Assembly (NCBI RefSeq): GCF_020882245.1
Contig: NC_083598.1
Coordinates: forward strand, 8,983,178-9,047,177
Source: Rhopalosiphum padi
Taxonomy: Eukaryota > Arthropoda > Insecta > Hemiptera > Aphididae
DNA length: 64,000 nucleotides
Direction: 5' to 3'
Below the pieces are notes generated by a model that saw only the letters and a list, made by a program, of their open reading frames with translations, was not told where the DNA came from and did no database searches. Positions 1-12,117 of this stretch are shown piece after piece (positions within the stretch are counted from its first letter, which is position 1; every line of letters starts with the position of its first letter). The position numbers were made by a program, and so were the translations under genes.

Positions 1-3000
1 ATATATATAGTGATATTACAGGTATGAATTATTACCACAACTATTATAGTTAACAACTGGGTATATAATATATATATACACTAATATCTCTTGTCCTCAT
101 CAGTCCCCTCTGATCAAATCAAAATACCTGTCGAGGCACATGTTAATATTTTGCCGACTGATTTACACTACGTATTATGTATACCATATGTATATTGTTG
201 TATATACGTTCTTTTGGATGACGAACGATGTTTTCACGAACTCAAAGTTTATTATATTATACTCGTTTAAAACGATTTCGAAGGTCAAGGACCGCGACGG
301 CGGACATCCTCTTCTCTCCCTCTTTGTCCGTAAAATAAGTGCGCTTTTACGCACTACAATATACGCTACACATTATTTTTCCCCTTCAAATTAATTATTA
401 TTGTTAAACTTACCGTTAGACTGCGCTACTGTCTAAAGTCCGTTTTACAATCACACGCGCACGCATAAATATTTCAAAAATATATAATTAGATATTCATA
501 AATCATAATTTAATGTTTTTGATTTGTATATAAGTTATTTACCATCAAGAGCCATACTTTGACCATACTCGATAGTAGTTTCCACTCTCAACTACTGCAT
601 TAGTGTACTGGGAAAACGTCATATTTTGTAAATACCTACATCGCAATCCATCTATTGGATATATTGGCATATTATTACAGAACGTACATTTGTAAATGTA
701 TATTTCATTTTTTTGATCAAGTAGTGATGTTATTTTACATTGGTCACTAGTCGACTAAAGTGGTAGTGACAAATAAACGAACAAATATTATAACTTATCT
801 GACAACAAACAAATTGGAATAAACTTAAAAACATTAATTTTCCCAATCGTTACTTATAATATGATCTATCATCGCTGGTGATTGATATTATGCGAATCAT
901 AACGTATGTATATTCCCTAGGGAATGTTAACATACTGTTTGTTTTCTCTCTCTAATCATTCGCAACATGGCAAATTTGCGATTTTGTATTATTTATTTAT
1001 TTATTTTTAACTAAAGTGAATTAATATACCTATTATATAATTTAAAGTTAAGAACTTTATGTTTGTTTTTACACTAGATTTTTCACGATATTTAAATGTT
1101 CCTATTTATAAGCATTTTTAAATAATAGCAATATTTTTCGTATCATCATTACTTCATACTTGTAAAAGAATTGAAATATCTTATAAAATCCAACTAACAA
1201 AAATAATATTCTTAATTTTAAGTTGTCTAATAGGTCTCACCTACTTAATTCACTCTAATATTAAATCTAATAATACGAGATTGGTCCTGCTGTATGCAAA
1301 TTTACCAAAAGCACGTGGGTCAGAAAGAGAAAATTGGTGTAGTACCTAGTATGTAGACATCCTCAAAAATAAAGTCAAGTATAGTTTTTAAGTCAAGATG
1401 ATGACCATTGATCATAATACTACATGATATCTATTTAATTTGTACTTTTGTATCTTTAAATCATAATACAGGGTGTAACAGAAATACTTGACCAAAAAAA
1501 TAAATAAATTATGCTACTTAAACGTATGACAAAAATTGATAATATTATATGATGAGTAAATAATTTAAGAAATATACTCATGTCAGAAAATTCTCAAACA
1601 TCATATTTTTAAAAAAGTTATTACGTTCTAAATTAATTTAATCATATTTTAAAAAAATTCTAAAAACTAAACTACATGACTTAGATATATCTTTTTACCA
1701 TCAAAATTGTTTTTATAACCAGATTCATAAATTAGCTATTTTGAATTTATCAAAAAAAATTTAATTATAATTGTAGCGCTAGGGTCTCTTAATGATAAAA
1801 AAAAATAGAAAATATTAATTAGAATAAAAGTTATTCCAAAAGGCAGTTATCCTGCCTGTTCTATCTGGTATACCTTGTATAGTGTATCTTAACAAATTCA
1901 TAATACATTTATTCATATACTTAAGAGTTAAAACATAAACTTTAAATTTAGTATATAACTTGTAAACATTAGATCATAATTCATAAACATTAATAAAACA
2001 TTTTGAGATGAAATAGGTAATAATAATAATTAATAAAATAAGTATTTAAAAAAATATATACTGAAGTTTATTTATTTACAACTTCCTGTTGTAAAAATAC
2101 AAAAAATAATTATCATAAAAACAAATAACAGAATATCAAATCGTGAAATTAATTGATTGATTAATTTTGAAAATAATGTTATTTCCAAAAATTAAATTTA
2201 TTATTTCTGTACATATAAATACTAAATTAGGTACTAAAATATAGAATAATATACACTTTAGGTGCTATTTAGTATTTCAATAATTTATCATCATACCAAA
2301 GTCTAATAATATTTAAGTTTTAACGGCCATTAAACAAATTATTCGAATAAATGCTTAATTTGTTAAATTTCATTCCAATATTACAATAAAATAATTTGAA
2401 TAAATTGTATACTGTTTTACAATATGATGTATACACTATACATATACAATTAAACATTATAAATAGTATAATGGAAATTAAATAACTAACGTCTAACTCT
2501 AACAGATTCAAGTTTTATAGTTCCTAAAAAAAAAAAACAACGCTTTATCTAGTTGGTGTCAAAGGTGTTTACCATATCATATCTATATATCTATTATAAT
2601 ATATTTTTGTATATACATAAATATTAAATATTAATATGTATAATAAATAATAATATTTATGTAACATGAACTATACCCGGTAAATTGTCATCATTACATT
2701 GTTTATTATTTATTAGGTACTTATTACCAAAGTCTAAAACAATAAACCAACAAAATCGATAATGTGAAACGTTTATCGGTCAATGTCAAAACCGTATGCT
2801 ATAATACAATAAGACAAAAACATCATTAAATTAAACTAAACTTTGTTTTCGGAATGCAATTAATGGAAATAATGCATAGAATGAAAATGTATTTCAAAAT
2901 TGTAAACAATATTACAATTCTCAAATCTGTCGTATGATAATCTAATAAGTAATTAAATGTATAGTGTACACATATATTACATATTATTCATACATCATAC

Positions 3001-6000
3001 ATAATATAGATTATAGATAGGTATAAGTTGTATTATAATTTATGTTAAAACAATTTAAATGTGTATTGTTTATAATCATTTCCATTTCATTATTCAATTA
3101 TAAATTATTACAAAAACCAGTTTTATATTAAAGGGAGAGGATAAGACTTTTTATGTACTACTGAACTAGACCCAGTGGCCGACCCATAAAATCATATCAA
3201 AACGGCAAACACTTTTAACAACAGATACAATATAATATATTATTCATCGATTATTTTGTTAAACATTTTTTTTGTTGCCTTTAATGGTTATACTAGCACA
3301 GGTATATAATTCTAGTATACTATAAAATATAATTTATACAAATCGTATATGAGCAATACAATTTGAATATGATCGTTAATAAAAAAATAAAGTGACTTCA
3401 ACGATGCAACGTGGCTAGATATATAATAATTAGTAATTAACTTTGGTCTTTAACCATAGATTATACTTAATTTTATTATTTGAAAGATATATATTATGAT
3501 TTGTAGAACGTAAAAATGTACAATAAGCGTATGCGACATAAGTAATGTTGACTTCAATAGTAATATATTATTGTTTTTAGAAAGAAGTAAATCAAAAGCT
3601 AACTAAGCAGAGTTAGTGATCTTCAGTCATAATTAATAAAATCACGATAAAAAATAAATAATCTTACATAAATACCCACAACACAAAATTGTTAATAATT
3701 AATATTTTATTTTTCATATGTATTATTAGTATAAACATATTAGTTTTAATTAAATTAAATGGTTTGATTCAATGGCTGATCCAGAAATGATTCAAGAGGT
3801 GGAGAGCGATTTTTAAAATTTTCTTATGAAGCTTCAAATATTTTTAATATTATAATAATGTAAGGAAACTGGCCTTCTAATTCCATATAAGGCTTTAATT
3901 AACAGTATTGTTGATAATTAGATTAATAATGCATTATGTAGGTACCTATATTATTTAATATTTTATACACCTAGTTATCTACTACTAATGCTTAAGAGTT
4001 AGTCTTGGCTGAGTTTACACCAAAATAAATCTATCGTACATGTAAATTGTATAATATTTGTACCGACTATAATTTTACGACCAATTCTCCTGAAATAATT
4101 GGATGCACCAGCAAGTTTACTTGAAACCAACTTTTCCATTTATTTGAATTTGAACTCTTAAACTCTTCAAAATGTTGTGTACTAACAGTTAACTGATTTA
4201 AAACTTAAAAAGTGTAAGATAAGTAGGTAAACTTCATGAAGTAATTATTAAATAAGGTTTCAAACATTTTATCGAGTAATTAGATTAGTCAATATAATTG
4301 GCAAAAAGTTGATACAAACTAAAAAAAAAATAATATTTGTTTAAGCGTTTATATATGCGTGCACTTGCGGGAGCTTCCAACTATTTCTTTTACACAAGTG
4401 ACACTGCACAGTGCACACTATATCTAATATTATTATAATGATCACTTATTACGCTACATATTTCCACGACACGCACGCATACACTTAGAAAATTGCCTAT
4501 ATTTAACTCCTTAAAAACAGCCTGTATCAAATCCCCTTATAACTTAATATAATGTATACATAATTAAATCTTTTTTTGAAACTCAACCCAAGGAGGGGGT
4601 GATTACCCTATCTAGTATCCATCACCGGTTTGATTGTAAATTATTATAATAATATATTCTACTACAAATAATTATAATACTAATTACTAATAGCTAGTAG
4701 ACATATACTATATACACACTCTAAATATATTTAAACATGGTTTAGTAATATTATATCGATCTCTAAAACGCGGCAGTTGGAAGCATGCAATGATTGATAT
4801 AATATTATATGAATACACAATTTGGTATATCGCGGTCAATTTCATTGCTTTTCATCCGTGACTACCATTATTTATAAGTGATTTTTTTCTTTACTTTTCT
4901 TTGTGCGTACGACTTATATGAACATAATATCTCAAGACTCTACTGCGCATTCTAAGGCGTAGCCGTACGGAAACATATGTTTGCTTCCGTATTTTTATTT
5001 TACTTGTATAAATTATTTTAAAGTATATTGATGTTATTTTTATATAGCTACAGAAATAATATGATTAACAGCTAATAATATATAATATATTGCAACTTAC
5101 AAAATAAATAACGAATATAATAATATAATATATTATAGACTGATATGTTATTCGAGAATATTACTGTATAATAATTATTTTAAATAACGTTAAAAAGCAA
5201 AAACCCACAACCTCAATAATATTTTTTTAAATAACCAGTTATATTATTAACGTCGGTATCTCTATACAAGTATAAGAATTTAGAATTGTGTTCGGCTCAA
5301 CAACATACAGCTATAATATGAATTAGTCCGAGACGTACACAATCATGTATAGGTAAACGTCATAATCATAATCAACGGTAAAACGTCCGTATGGAAATTG
5401 GAAATGCAATTTTCGGCGACAAATATTATGTGGTTAATAAATGGTGATTATAATACAGTTTACGGTGCATTGACTATATAATATGTTTATATGTGTGTGT
5501 GTGTGTGTATATAAGCAAAACGAGCTGCAGTAAAAATGCGGGTGTATGTATTATAGACTATAGGGTCATATAAAAATTTACATTATTATATATTATAAAC
5601 TGCAGCTGGACACTGCATTACTGTAACGCACCTACTCAGTATAACTGCAGCTCTATCCAAAAATTGAAGAATATTTAACTAACTTTTTACAGACAAATCA
5701 AAATATAATAATAATAATAATAATTTTTTTAATGAAATCTCCAGAAAAATATTTTGTACCTCACACTATCTTATGTAGATTTTAAGTAGTCGCGTGGAAG
5801 TTGTTTACGACTAATATATATATACCTATACCTATTGAACGATTTGAACGTATATATTTACACCTAAACATAGGTATTACATGAATTTAATGCATATACC
5901 TATTATACCTATACTATTAGGTATGAATAAATATGATATAATAATACATACATAAATTGTACATTTATATATATATTATATATGTGTGTGTATAAATATA

Positions 6001-6069
6001 GCCAAACATCGAGAAAATTGATTTTTCCGAGAAGACCTTTCGGCAACAGACTAAATATATATAGATATT
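1..6069. other. AT-rich region without recognised genes
   Basis: Apart from the possible mariner remnant at 1469 and a mildly GC-raised segment at 270-350, I see only AT-rich unique or degenerate sequence, with short TG and AAT runs near 5490 and 5705. If the exon at 7067 is real, this could be its first intron. Confidence 0.6.
1469..1877. mobile_element. Possible mariner-like remnant
   Basis: CAGGGTGTAACAGAAATA at the left and CAAGGTATACCAGATAGA (inverted) at the right are flanked by TA. The match is imperfect and the interior is AT-rich without coding capacity. Confidence 0.35.
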
Positions 6070-6210
6070 TTGCGTATAAGCGGGTGGGAATACTGGGAAT
6101 CGATGGGGAGCGGTTGTACGACGGCGGTTCCTCCCGATCGGGGTGCGTCCGCGTCCGTTCTCCTGCCGAGACTTCGGCGCGGCTACCATATGTTAGCGAC
6201 GACACGATTA
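6070..6210. other. Small GC-rich island, possible exon or regulatory element
   Basis: A 140-bp island of high GC stands alone in AT-rich DNA to the left of the candidate exon at 7067. On the minus strand it is open in two frames (one reading SRAEVSAGERTRTHPDREE), but no convincing donor bounds it. A downstream exon of the same gene or a conserved regulatory element are both possible. Confidence 0.25.
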
Positions 6211-7066
6211 TAATGTACCATACGAGATATTCGTATCCACTAAATTATATATATTACACATATTTTATATGTCTGGCGAGTGAATTACAATAATACAATA
6301 TTTATCACGTGCACGTCCGACAACCGTTGAGACTTATAGTCGTGGCGTGTACACGATCTGAATTTGGGAGGGGGAAGTTCCTCTTCTTTTCGTAATAGAA
6401 TATTTAAGCGTTCCCCTTTAATATATTATAATTAAATCCTAATTTCTAATCAATAAGACATTTACATTTTTAGGCTCGCACATCATTTGTTTACACTTTT
6501 GCATCCCTCTTCAAATCTTTTTATCAATTCCAGCACTGACTATAATTTATTGTTGGACCAATCACAATAATGCAACACATTGTTATTTATTGTTATTATT
6601 TATGATACGTCCTCGGATCACGGACGGTGGTGTCTATGATACGATCATCCACCTTCATCATCATCATGTCTCGTTGAGTTCGCTCTCTCGACCGTTCGTA
6701 CACGGAGAAAGGCGCGCGCCAATATACAGGTTTCTGTTTCCGCGAGCGCACGCGCGCGTTTACACGCAAACAGCGGAGGTTCCTCTCACTTTAGACCTAG
6801 CTCGCTCGTTCACTCGTTCAATCTCTCTTTCTCTCTCTGTGTTACTCTTGCTTTAAAGCCGCGTTCCGGGTTCACGGCGCGGAGTTCTGATGTCGTCCGG
6901 CACGCTCGCGACATCACTAAGTATATAGTGTATTATACGTATTACAATAACAATCATACAAGTACACTATATGGTACTTATATAGCTGTCTACCAAAAAC
7001 AAAACAACATAATATATATATATATATACATACATATTATGCTTATGCGCGGCGATGTCTGCTTAC

Positions 7067-7270
7067 CTTGTGTATACATGTGTCGGCGCCGCCGAATGTT
7101 ACGAATGACGGTGGCTGATGGTCGGCCGCCGTGCCGGTTTTGTCGTCATCGCCGCCGTCATCGTAACGGTTCCGGTGCAGTCGGTGATTGTTGTTGGGAT
7201 AGTGCGTGTCCTGTTGTCCGCGCTGTAGCTGTTGTTGCTGCTTGTTGAGGCCCTTGGTCCGGAACGTCAT
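7067..7270 (-). CDS. Candidate first coding exon of an unidentified minus-strand gene
   Basis: The frame opens with ATG at 7268-7270 and runs 68 codons to a strong donor (CAAG|GTAAGC, GT at 7065-7066). It encodes MTFRTKGLNKQQQQLQRGQQ, then an Asn/His-rich and Asp-rich region. Codons are strongly C-ending and the frame stays open through non-repetitive sequence, while the surroundings upstream form a GC-rich promoter-like domain. The frame also extends upstream to a GTG at 7324 without a stop. I do not recognise the gene; the remaining exons should lie to the left, possibly beyond the window. The opposite-strand frames are considered shadows. Confidence 0.5.
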
Positions 7271-7443
7271 GACCACCGGCACAGTGCGATCCGCAGAACC
7301 GTCCGCGGACGAGTACCACGGCACCCGTCGCTCACGCGCCGGCCGGAGATTCGATGAACGAACCGTTTTTTATGGGGCGCGCACGCACCCACGCACGCGC
7401 GAAGAGTCGCTCTCTCGTTATAGCCCCCCGCGAGACAACTATA

Positions 7444-7467
7444 TGTGTGTGTGTGTGTGTGTGTGTG
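7444..7467. repeat. (TG)n microsatellite
   Basis: Twelve TG dinucleotides lie in the GC-rich promoter-like domain; the tract continues as interrupted TG-rich sequence to about 7510. Confidence 0.95.
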
Positions 7468-8110
7468 GGAGTGCGAGTGTGCGGAAGTATGGGTGGGTGT
7501 GTGGGTGCACGGGACGAGCGACGAGACACGCGCACTGCAGCACAGATTAATCCCCGGAGTGAGGAAAACAAAATACGACGTGGCAATGGAATAATGTTGC
7601 TTTTCGGCGCTAAATATTTACCAGGCGCACGTTGACGGTCTATCCGCCGGGATATGGCACGCAGTGGGCACACCACTAAATCTGCTTGCGAGCAGCACGT
7701 CGCGAGGAGATATAACGCCGGACCTGTTGAGCGCGAGAACGGTACGACTTTGACTCGCCGCCGTCAACCGACACGCTCCCCGTGACCGATCCCTTCCACG
7801 TTCGTCGCCACCACCGTTGTCGCGTCGTCGCCCGCCGCTCACTATCGCCCGTATAATCTATTATTCTGATGAAATATGCGTCGTCGCCGCCGAAACTGTT
7901 CAATATAACACAACAATAATAAAAATAACAATAATAATAAAAAAAATAATAACAACGACGACGTCGACGGCGACGACGACGACGATGGTGATGATGACAG
8001 CAACATAATGCGTCGACGCCGATCCGTCAATGGAAATTATAATATGCGCCTGCGGAGTCAGGCCGTCTGTTTGCACAGCCGTATGGATTTTACGATGTGT
8101 ACTTTGAGGC

Positions 8111-9780
8111 GTCTGCCAACCCCATCTCGTGACTAGTCTGATATTATTATCGTCCCGGCCTACTTCAGTATTAGCACCACGTAATACAATATATTATTGT
8201 ATAATATAATTATCTTTTACACTTCCGGTCCAGATAATAAAGTCTATAGCATGCGCCAGTCGGGTGGACCTATTACAGTTGTATTTTATACTATGATTTT
8301 TGTAGCAAGTTGTCCTAATGTAAAGTCGTGCGAAGCACGTGTGTTCAACTTAGATAATATAAAATTTATTTTACATTACATAATGCATTCGCCAGCGTTC
8401 TGCGGTTGCGCTTTGTACATTTCTTATTATTAATGACTGTGAGTTATGACACAAAGATGGATTTATCAACAACTTAATTTAATCGTTGTATTTTTAATAC
8501 CAGTGTGGCACACATCCCTATTAACAGGTTAGGACTCCGCCATACATGCCTTTTTTTTTTGGAAAATGATGTAAATGCGGGGTTATGTCAAAAATGTTTG
8601 TATATTAAATTAAAAGATACTTTATATGCATTTAAAAATTTCTGCTTATTTATAATTGAAATACTTTTTTAAATGTTAGTGGGTAAGTTATTGTTTTAAC
8701 TTACAAGTCAATGCCGATTGACCATAGAAGAGTGTAAATACTGTGAATAGGTTCGTGGAATAAATATTAGCTTATTAACACTAATCTAAATATTCTAACA
8801 ATTGCATTGCGTAGTATAATAAATAGTATAAATATTAATATTCGTATAGTAATTGAAAATTTGAATTCATTACAAATATTTTTTAACTATAAAAAATAAT
8901 TAAAATCTTTATTTTTCGTTTAAATATTCAATGTTATCTCAAATTAAACTTAAAATAACTATACAATAAAATTGTACATACCTATAGTTCCTAATATATA
9001 TATAAATATATTTTTTATTGGCACCATTGAGTTTCTTTTAATAAAAATAATCGGTTCGCGTTCACATATACATTTAATTAGTTCAGAACGATGTATTGAA
9101 TTAGTATATACTTACATAGTTACATTAGTATACCTGCAAATATTATATTATGTTATATTATTATATAACACTCGATAAAATGAAGTAAATTGGACATTAA
9201 ATCTTTTCATATTTCTATAAATTGGAATTGGTCAGGTTTTTATCTCGTAGATGAATACACTTGACTCAGGGCCGGCTTAATGCAGCAATGTGGTAGCAAA
9301 ATACCCAGTTGCCCAGTCGCCTAGGGCGGAAAAAATCTAAGGCTAGCCCTACGCTTGGCCTATAACGCATTATTTAATTAATATATATTATATGTATAGT
9401 ATATTAGTATTGTTTAATAAATGAAATATTGTATAATATTTAGTGGCATGAAAAGCTACGCGTATTTAAATTTTAAATGCAGGCATCCACGAATGGACAT
9501 TATAATATACAACTATATACTATACTATATCTGTTGCTTAATTGTAAAAGCGGCGCATAATAATAATACATACAAATACTGTAAAATTAAGCGCGCGGTG
9601 TGCGTCCCGCATAAACTACATAATGACGACAGATAATACGATAACGCTGTGTCAGAACAATAATAGCAAAACTTTAAAAGTTAAAAAAACTATTTATTAT
9701 TTATATTTAAAAATAACTAACATAACACAAAATATATTATATTATTATCTTAACTATATATAATATTAATGTATATATAT
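8111..9780. other. AT-rich intergenic DNA
   Basis: No gene is supported. A moderately complex patch at 8220-8420 and a hAT-like end at 9267 are the only structures seen. Confidence 0.5.
9267..9350. mobile_element. Single hAT-like end remnant
   Basis: CAGGGCCGGCTTAATGC and a following GC-rich stretch look like one terminus of a hAT-type element. No matching second end was located. Confidence 0.3.
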
Positions 9781-10606
9781 GTTAAGGTGTATGACCGCAG
9801 TAGGCGAATGTTGACAGTCACCGGTGTATGTCGACATTTACCAAAAATCGTAGTGTATGTTGACAAATGGTCTTAACGCGTTCTTACACCGGTGATTGTT
9901 CAAATTTACAATTAATGTTGGCAAATGTTGACCAGTGACCACACATGAAGCGCGATGTAAATCACTATACTAGAAGGTATTTTCTTATTATTTTATAGAA
10001 TTAAGACGTTATTGTCCAGTCAAAATATGAGTTGGAGACGTTTTAACGTTAGTATAATATTATGGCATGATTCGCATGAAATAATCCGAATGATATTATG
10101 GATAAACTAATCGTCCCGTTGAAACTAAAACTATTAATTATGTAAAGAACGAAGAACTACTCGAAGTTCATATAAAAACATATGCTCAACGAATTGCGGA
10201 ACCAATTCAAAAATATATTACAAAAAAATATAATACAAACAAATGTAACTGTATAAGAATGGGGTAATACACTAATACTCTGTAACAGTAAATGCCACGA
10301 TAGTTAACCGTTTTGTAATAAATATAACTTAAAAAATTAATACTACTTAATCTATAAGTTAAAAAATTAATTTGTTAAACTACGAGTATATTTATTTATG
10401 AATTTATTACCTATATATTTGATTATATATATTGTCAGGCATGTCAATATTCAGTAAATAACTATTGCATTTATCAACAAACACTGGTAAAAGTCTACAT
10501 TCTAAGATATTTGTGAAAATTGATAACATTCACTAAAATGATCGGTAAATGTCAACATACACCGGTGACTGTCAACATTCACTGCCATGCGGTCATACAC
10601 CTTAAC
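9781..10606. mobile_element. Non-autonomous element with tandem TGTTGACA inverted termini
   Basis: The ends, GTTAAGGTGTATGACCGCA and its inverse, match almost perfectly for 19 bp and, after a short indel, on through GAATGTTGACAGTCACCGGT. Inside each end degenerate units with ATGTTGACA or ATGTCGACA recur for 100-170 bp. The 826-bp element has no coding capacity. Both flanks are (AT)n, so an 8-bp ATATATAT duplication is compatible but not proof. Architecture resembles the MULE element at 31850, with a related core, but sequence families differ. Confidence 0.75.
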
Positions 10607-11655
10607 ATATATATATATGATAGGTGTAATATATCCACTATTATACAGACTTATTCATCAAATCATCAAGCATTCAACTATTCAAGCATGTTTACCCTAT
10701 TTTTTCAGTATAAATATACAGTTATACAAAATTTGATTTTTGGAATTTTTAAATATACTTTAAGACCATTTTTCCAAATCTTTGATATTTTTCATACTAT
10801 TTAGGGGAGAATATAGGTATACTTTTTTTTTACTATTTTTTAAATAAGAATCCGCTTTTCTGCTGTTATTTAGTGACTAATTATCCTAAAAATGTTGACT
10901 ATCAAAATTTAAATTTAAACGAGTAGCTAATGAAACTATTTAGATAACTTTATGTTCTAATAGGTCCATGCTAATGAAATTGGAAGATATGGGGACTATG
11001 GTGTTGAAAATTTTAGTCATTAATATTATAAAATCTGTCAAAAATTAATAAATTTTTTTTAATAATCCTATAATAACCTTGTAAAATAAACTCTAGATCG
11101 ACTAGATCCAATATTATATCTATTATTAATATTTTAAAAACTATTATTCTCGGTAGGTAAAATAAACTTTATAAAATAATAGAAAAAATACTCGCCCGAA
11201 TTATCAATTAAGCGTACTTACAATGCTCAAAAAAATATACAATAAATAATTAACAGAAAAAAGAGATTTTAATTTGAAAAACAGAAGCCTGTATTGTCAC
11301 ATATAACACTCTCCCTATGTAGCATAAAACATCTCAACAATTCTAAAATATCGTCTTTTAATATAATTAAAAGTCCCAAAATCAGAATTTGAATACATTC
11401 ATCATTAAATTAAAAAATGAAGAAAACCAATAATTATTGTATTATCATTTATTATCATATTCAATTATTAAATCTATTTTATTAAAATATTTTTTGATAT
11501 TCATAATAGGTCATAAATCATAATCTACAATTAAAAAGAGAAACATTTTGAATTTTTCATCAAGCTTATAGATCGACATGAGACTGCTGTATTTGTAAGA
11601 TAGGCTGCAGAACAGTAATAATATTTTGCTACTGGTTAACGATGTCATTGTGCAG

Positions 11656-11752
11656 GTATGGCAGTGGCCATTCCGTCATGGGTGAGATGGATACACTCAA
11701 TAAGACAACTGACAAGCTTACGCGTATCTGTAATATAGCAATATTAAACAAG
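11656..11752 (+). CDS. Isolated exon-like segment of unknown gene
   Basis: A 97-nt segment sits between a consensus acceptor (TTGTGCAG) and a near-perfect donor (AAG|GTAAGTGC). One frame is fully open (one carried base plus 32 codons, YGSGHSVMGEMDTLNK...) and ends on a codon boundary. GC is higher than the surroundings and stays raised to about 11890. I found no partner exons and do not recognise the peptide. It may be one exon of a long-intron plus-strand gene, or a decayed or chance structure. Confidence 0.3.
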
Positions 11753-11962
11753 GTAAGTGCGTCGTCCATGGTGCACATATTTTAATTCAATATGGACGGT
11801 CGGTGGCAACTGGCAAGTGACAACGGACGTTGAGAACGCAAAGGCGGCAGCGGCGGAATCGCTATGACGTAGTCGCATAGTGGCTAATGGTCATACCGAT
11901 TACTGTATTATAAAATATAAGTTATAACTAATAACTTATTAGTAATAAGTAATAACAAGACG

Positions 11963-12117
11963 CAGGGGTATGCCTAGGGGAGATGGGGTTTGGGTGTTCA
12001 ACTCCCCCCACCCCCAAAATATAAAATAATTATTAATAAAAGTTATTCATAATATAATATATATATGCAAAAAAATATTGACCCCCCCCCCCCGAAAAAT
12101 TTCTAGGCACGCCCCTG
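11963..12117. mobile_element. hAT-like MITE with C-rich core
   Basis: Ends CAGGGGTATGCCTAG and CAGGGGCGTGCCTAG (inverted) span 155 bp. The flanking 8-mers ACAAGACG and ACAATACG differ at one base, so the duplication has aged slightly. A run of 12 C lies near 12082. Confidence 0.8.

Larger units (their letters stand above)
6590..8110 (-). promoter_or_regulatory. GC-rich promoter-like domain
   Basis: This roughly 1.5 kb stretch is far richer in GC and CpG than its flanks. It holds CT/GA runs near 6820-6845, a (TG)n tract, CGA triplet runs near 7950-7990 and overlapping open frames on both strands. It surrounds the candidate first exon at 7067-7270 and probably contains the promoter of that minus-strand gene. 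Direction rests on that exon only. Confidence 0.45.

Noticed and set aside
3172..3790. Possible hAT element bounded by CCAGTGGCCGACCC and GGCTGATCCAG
   Set aside because: The ends lie in the same rather than inverted orientation and no target duplication is present.
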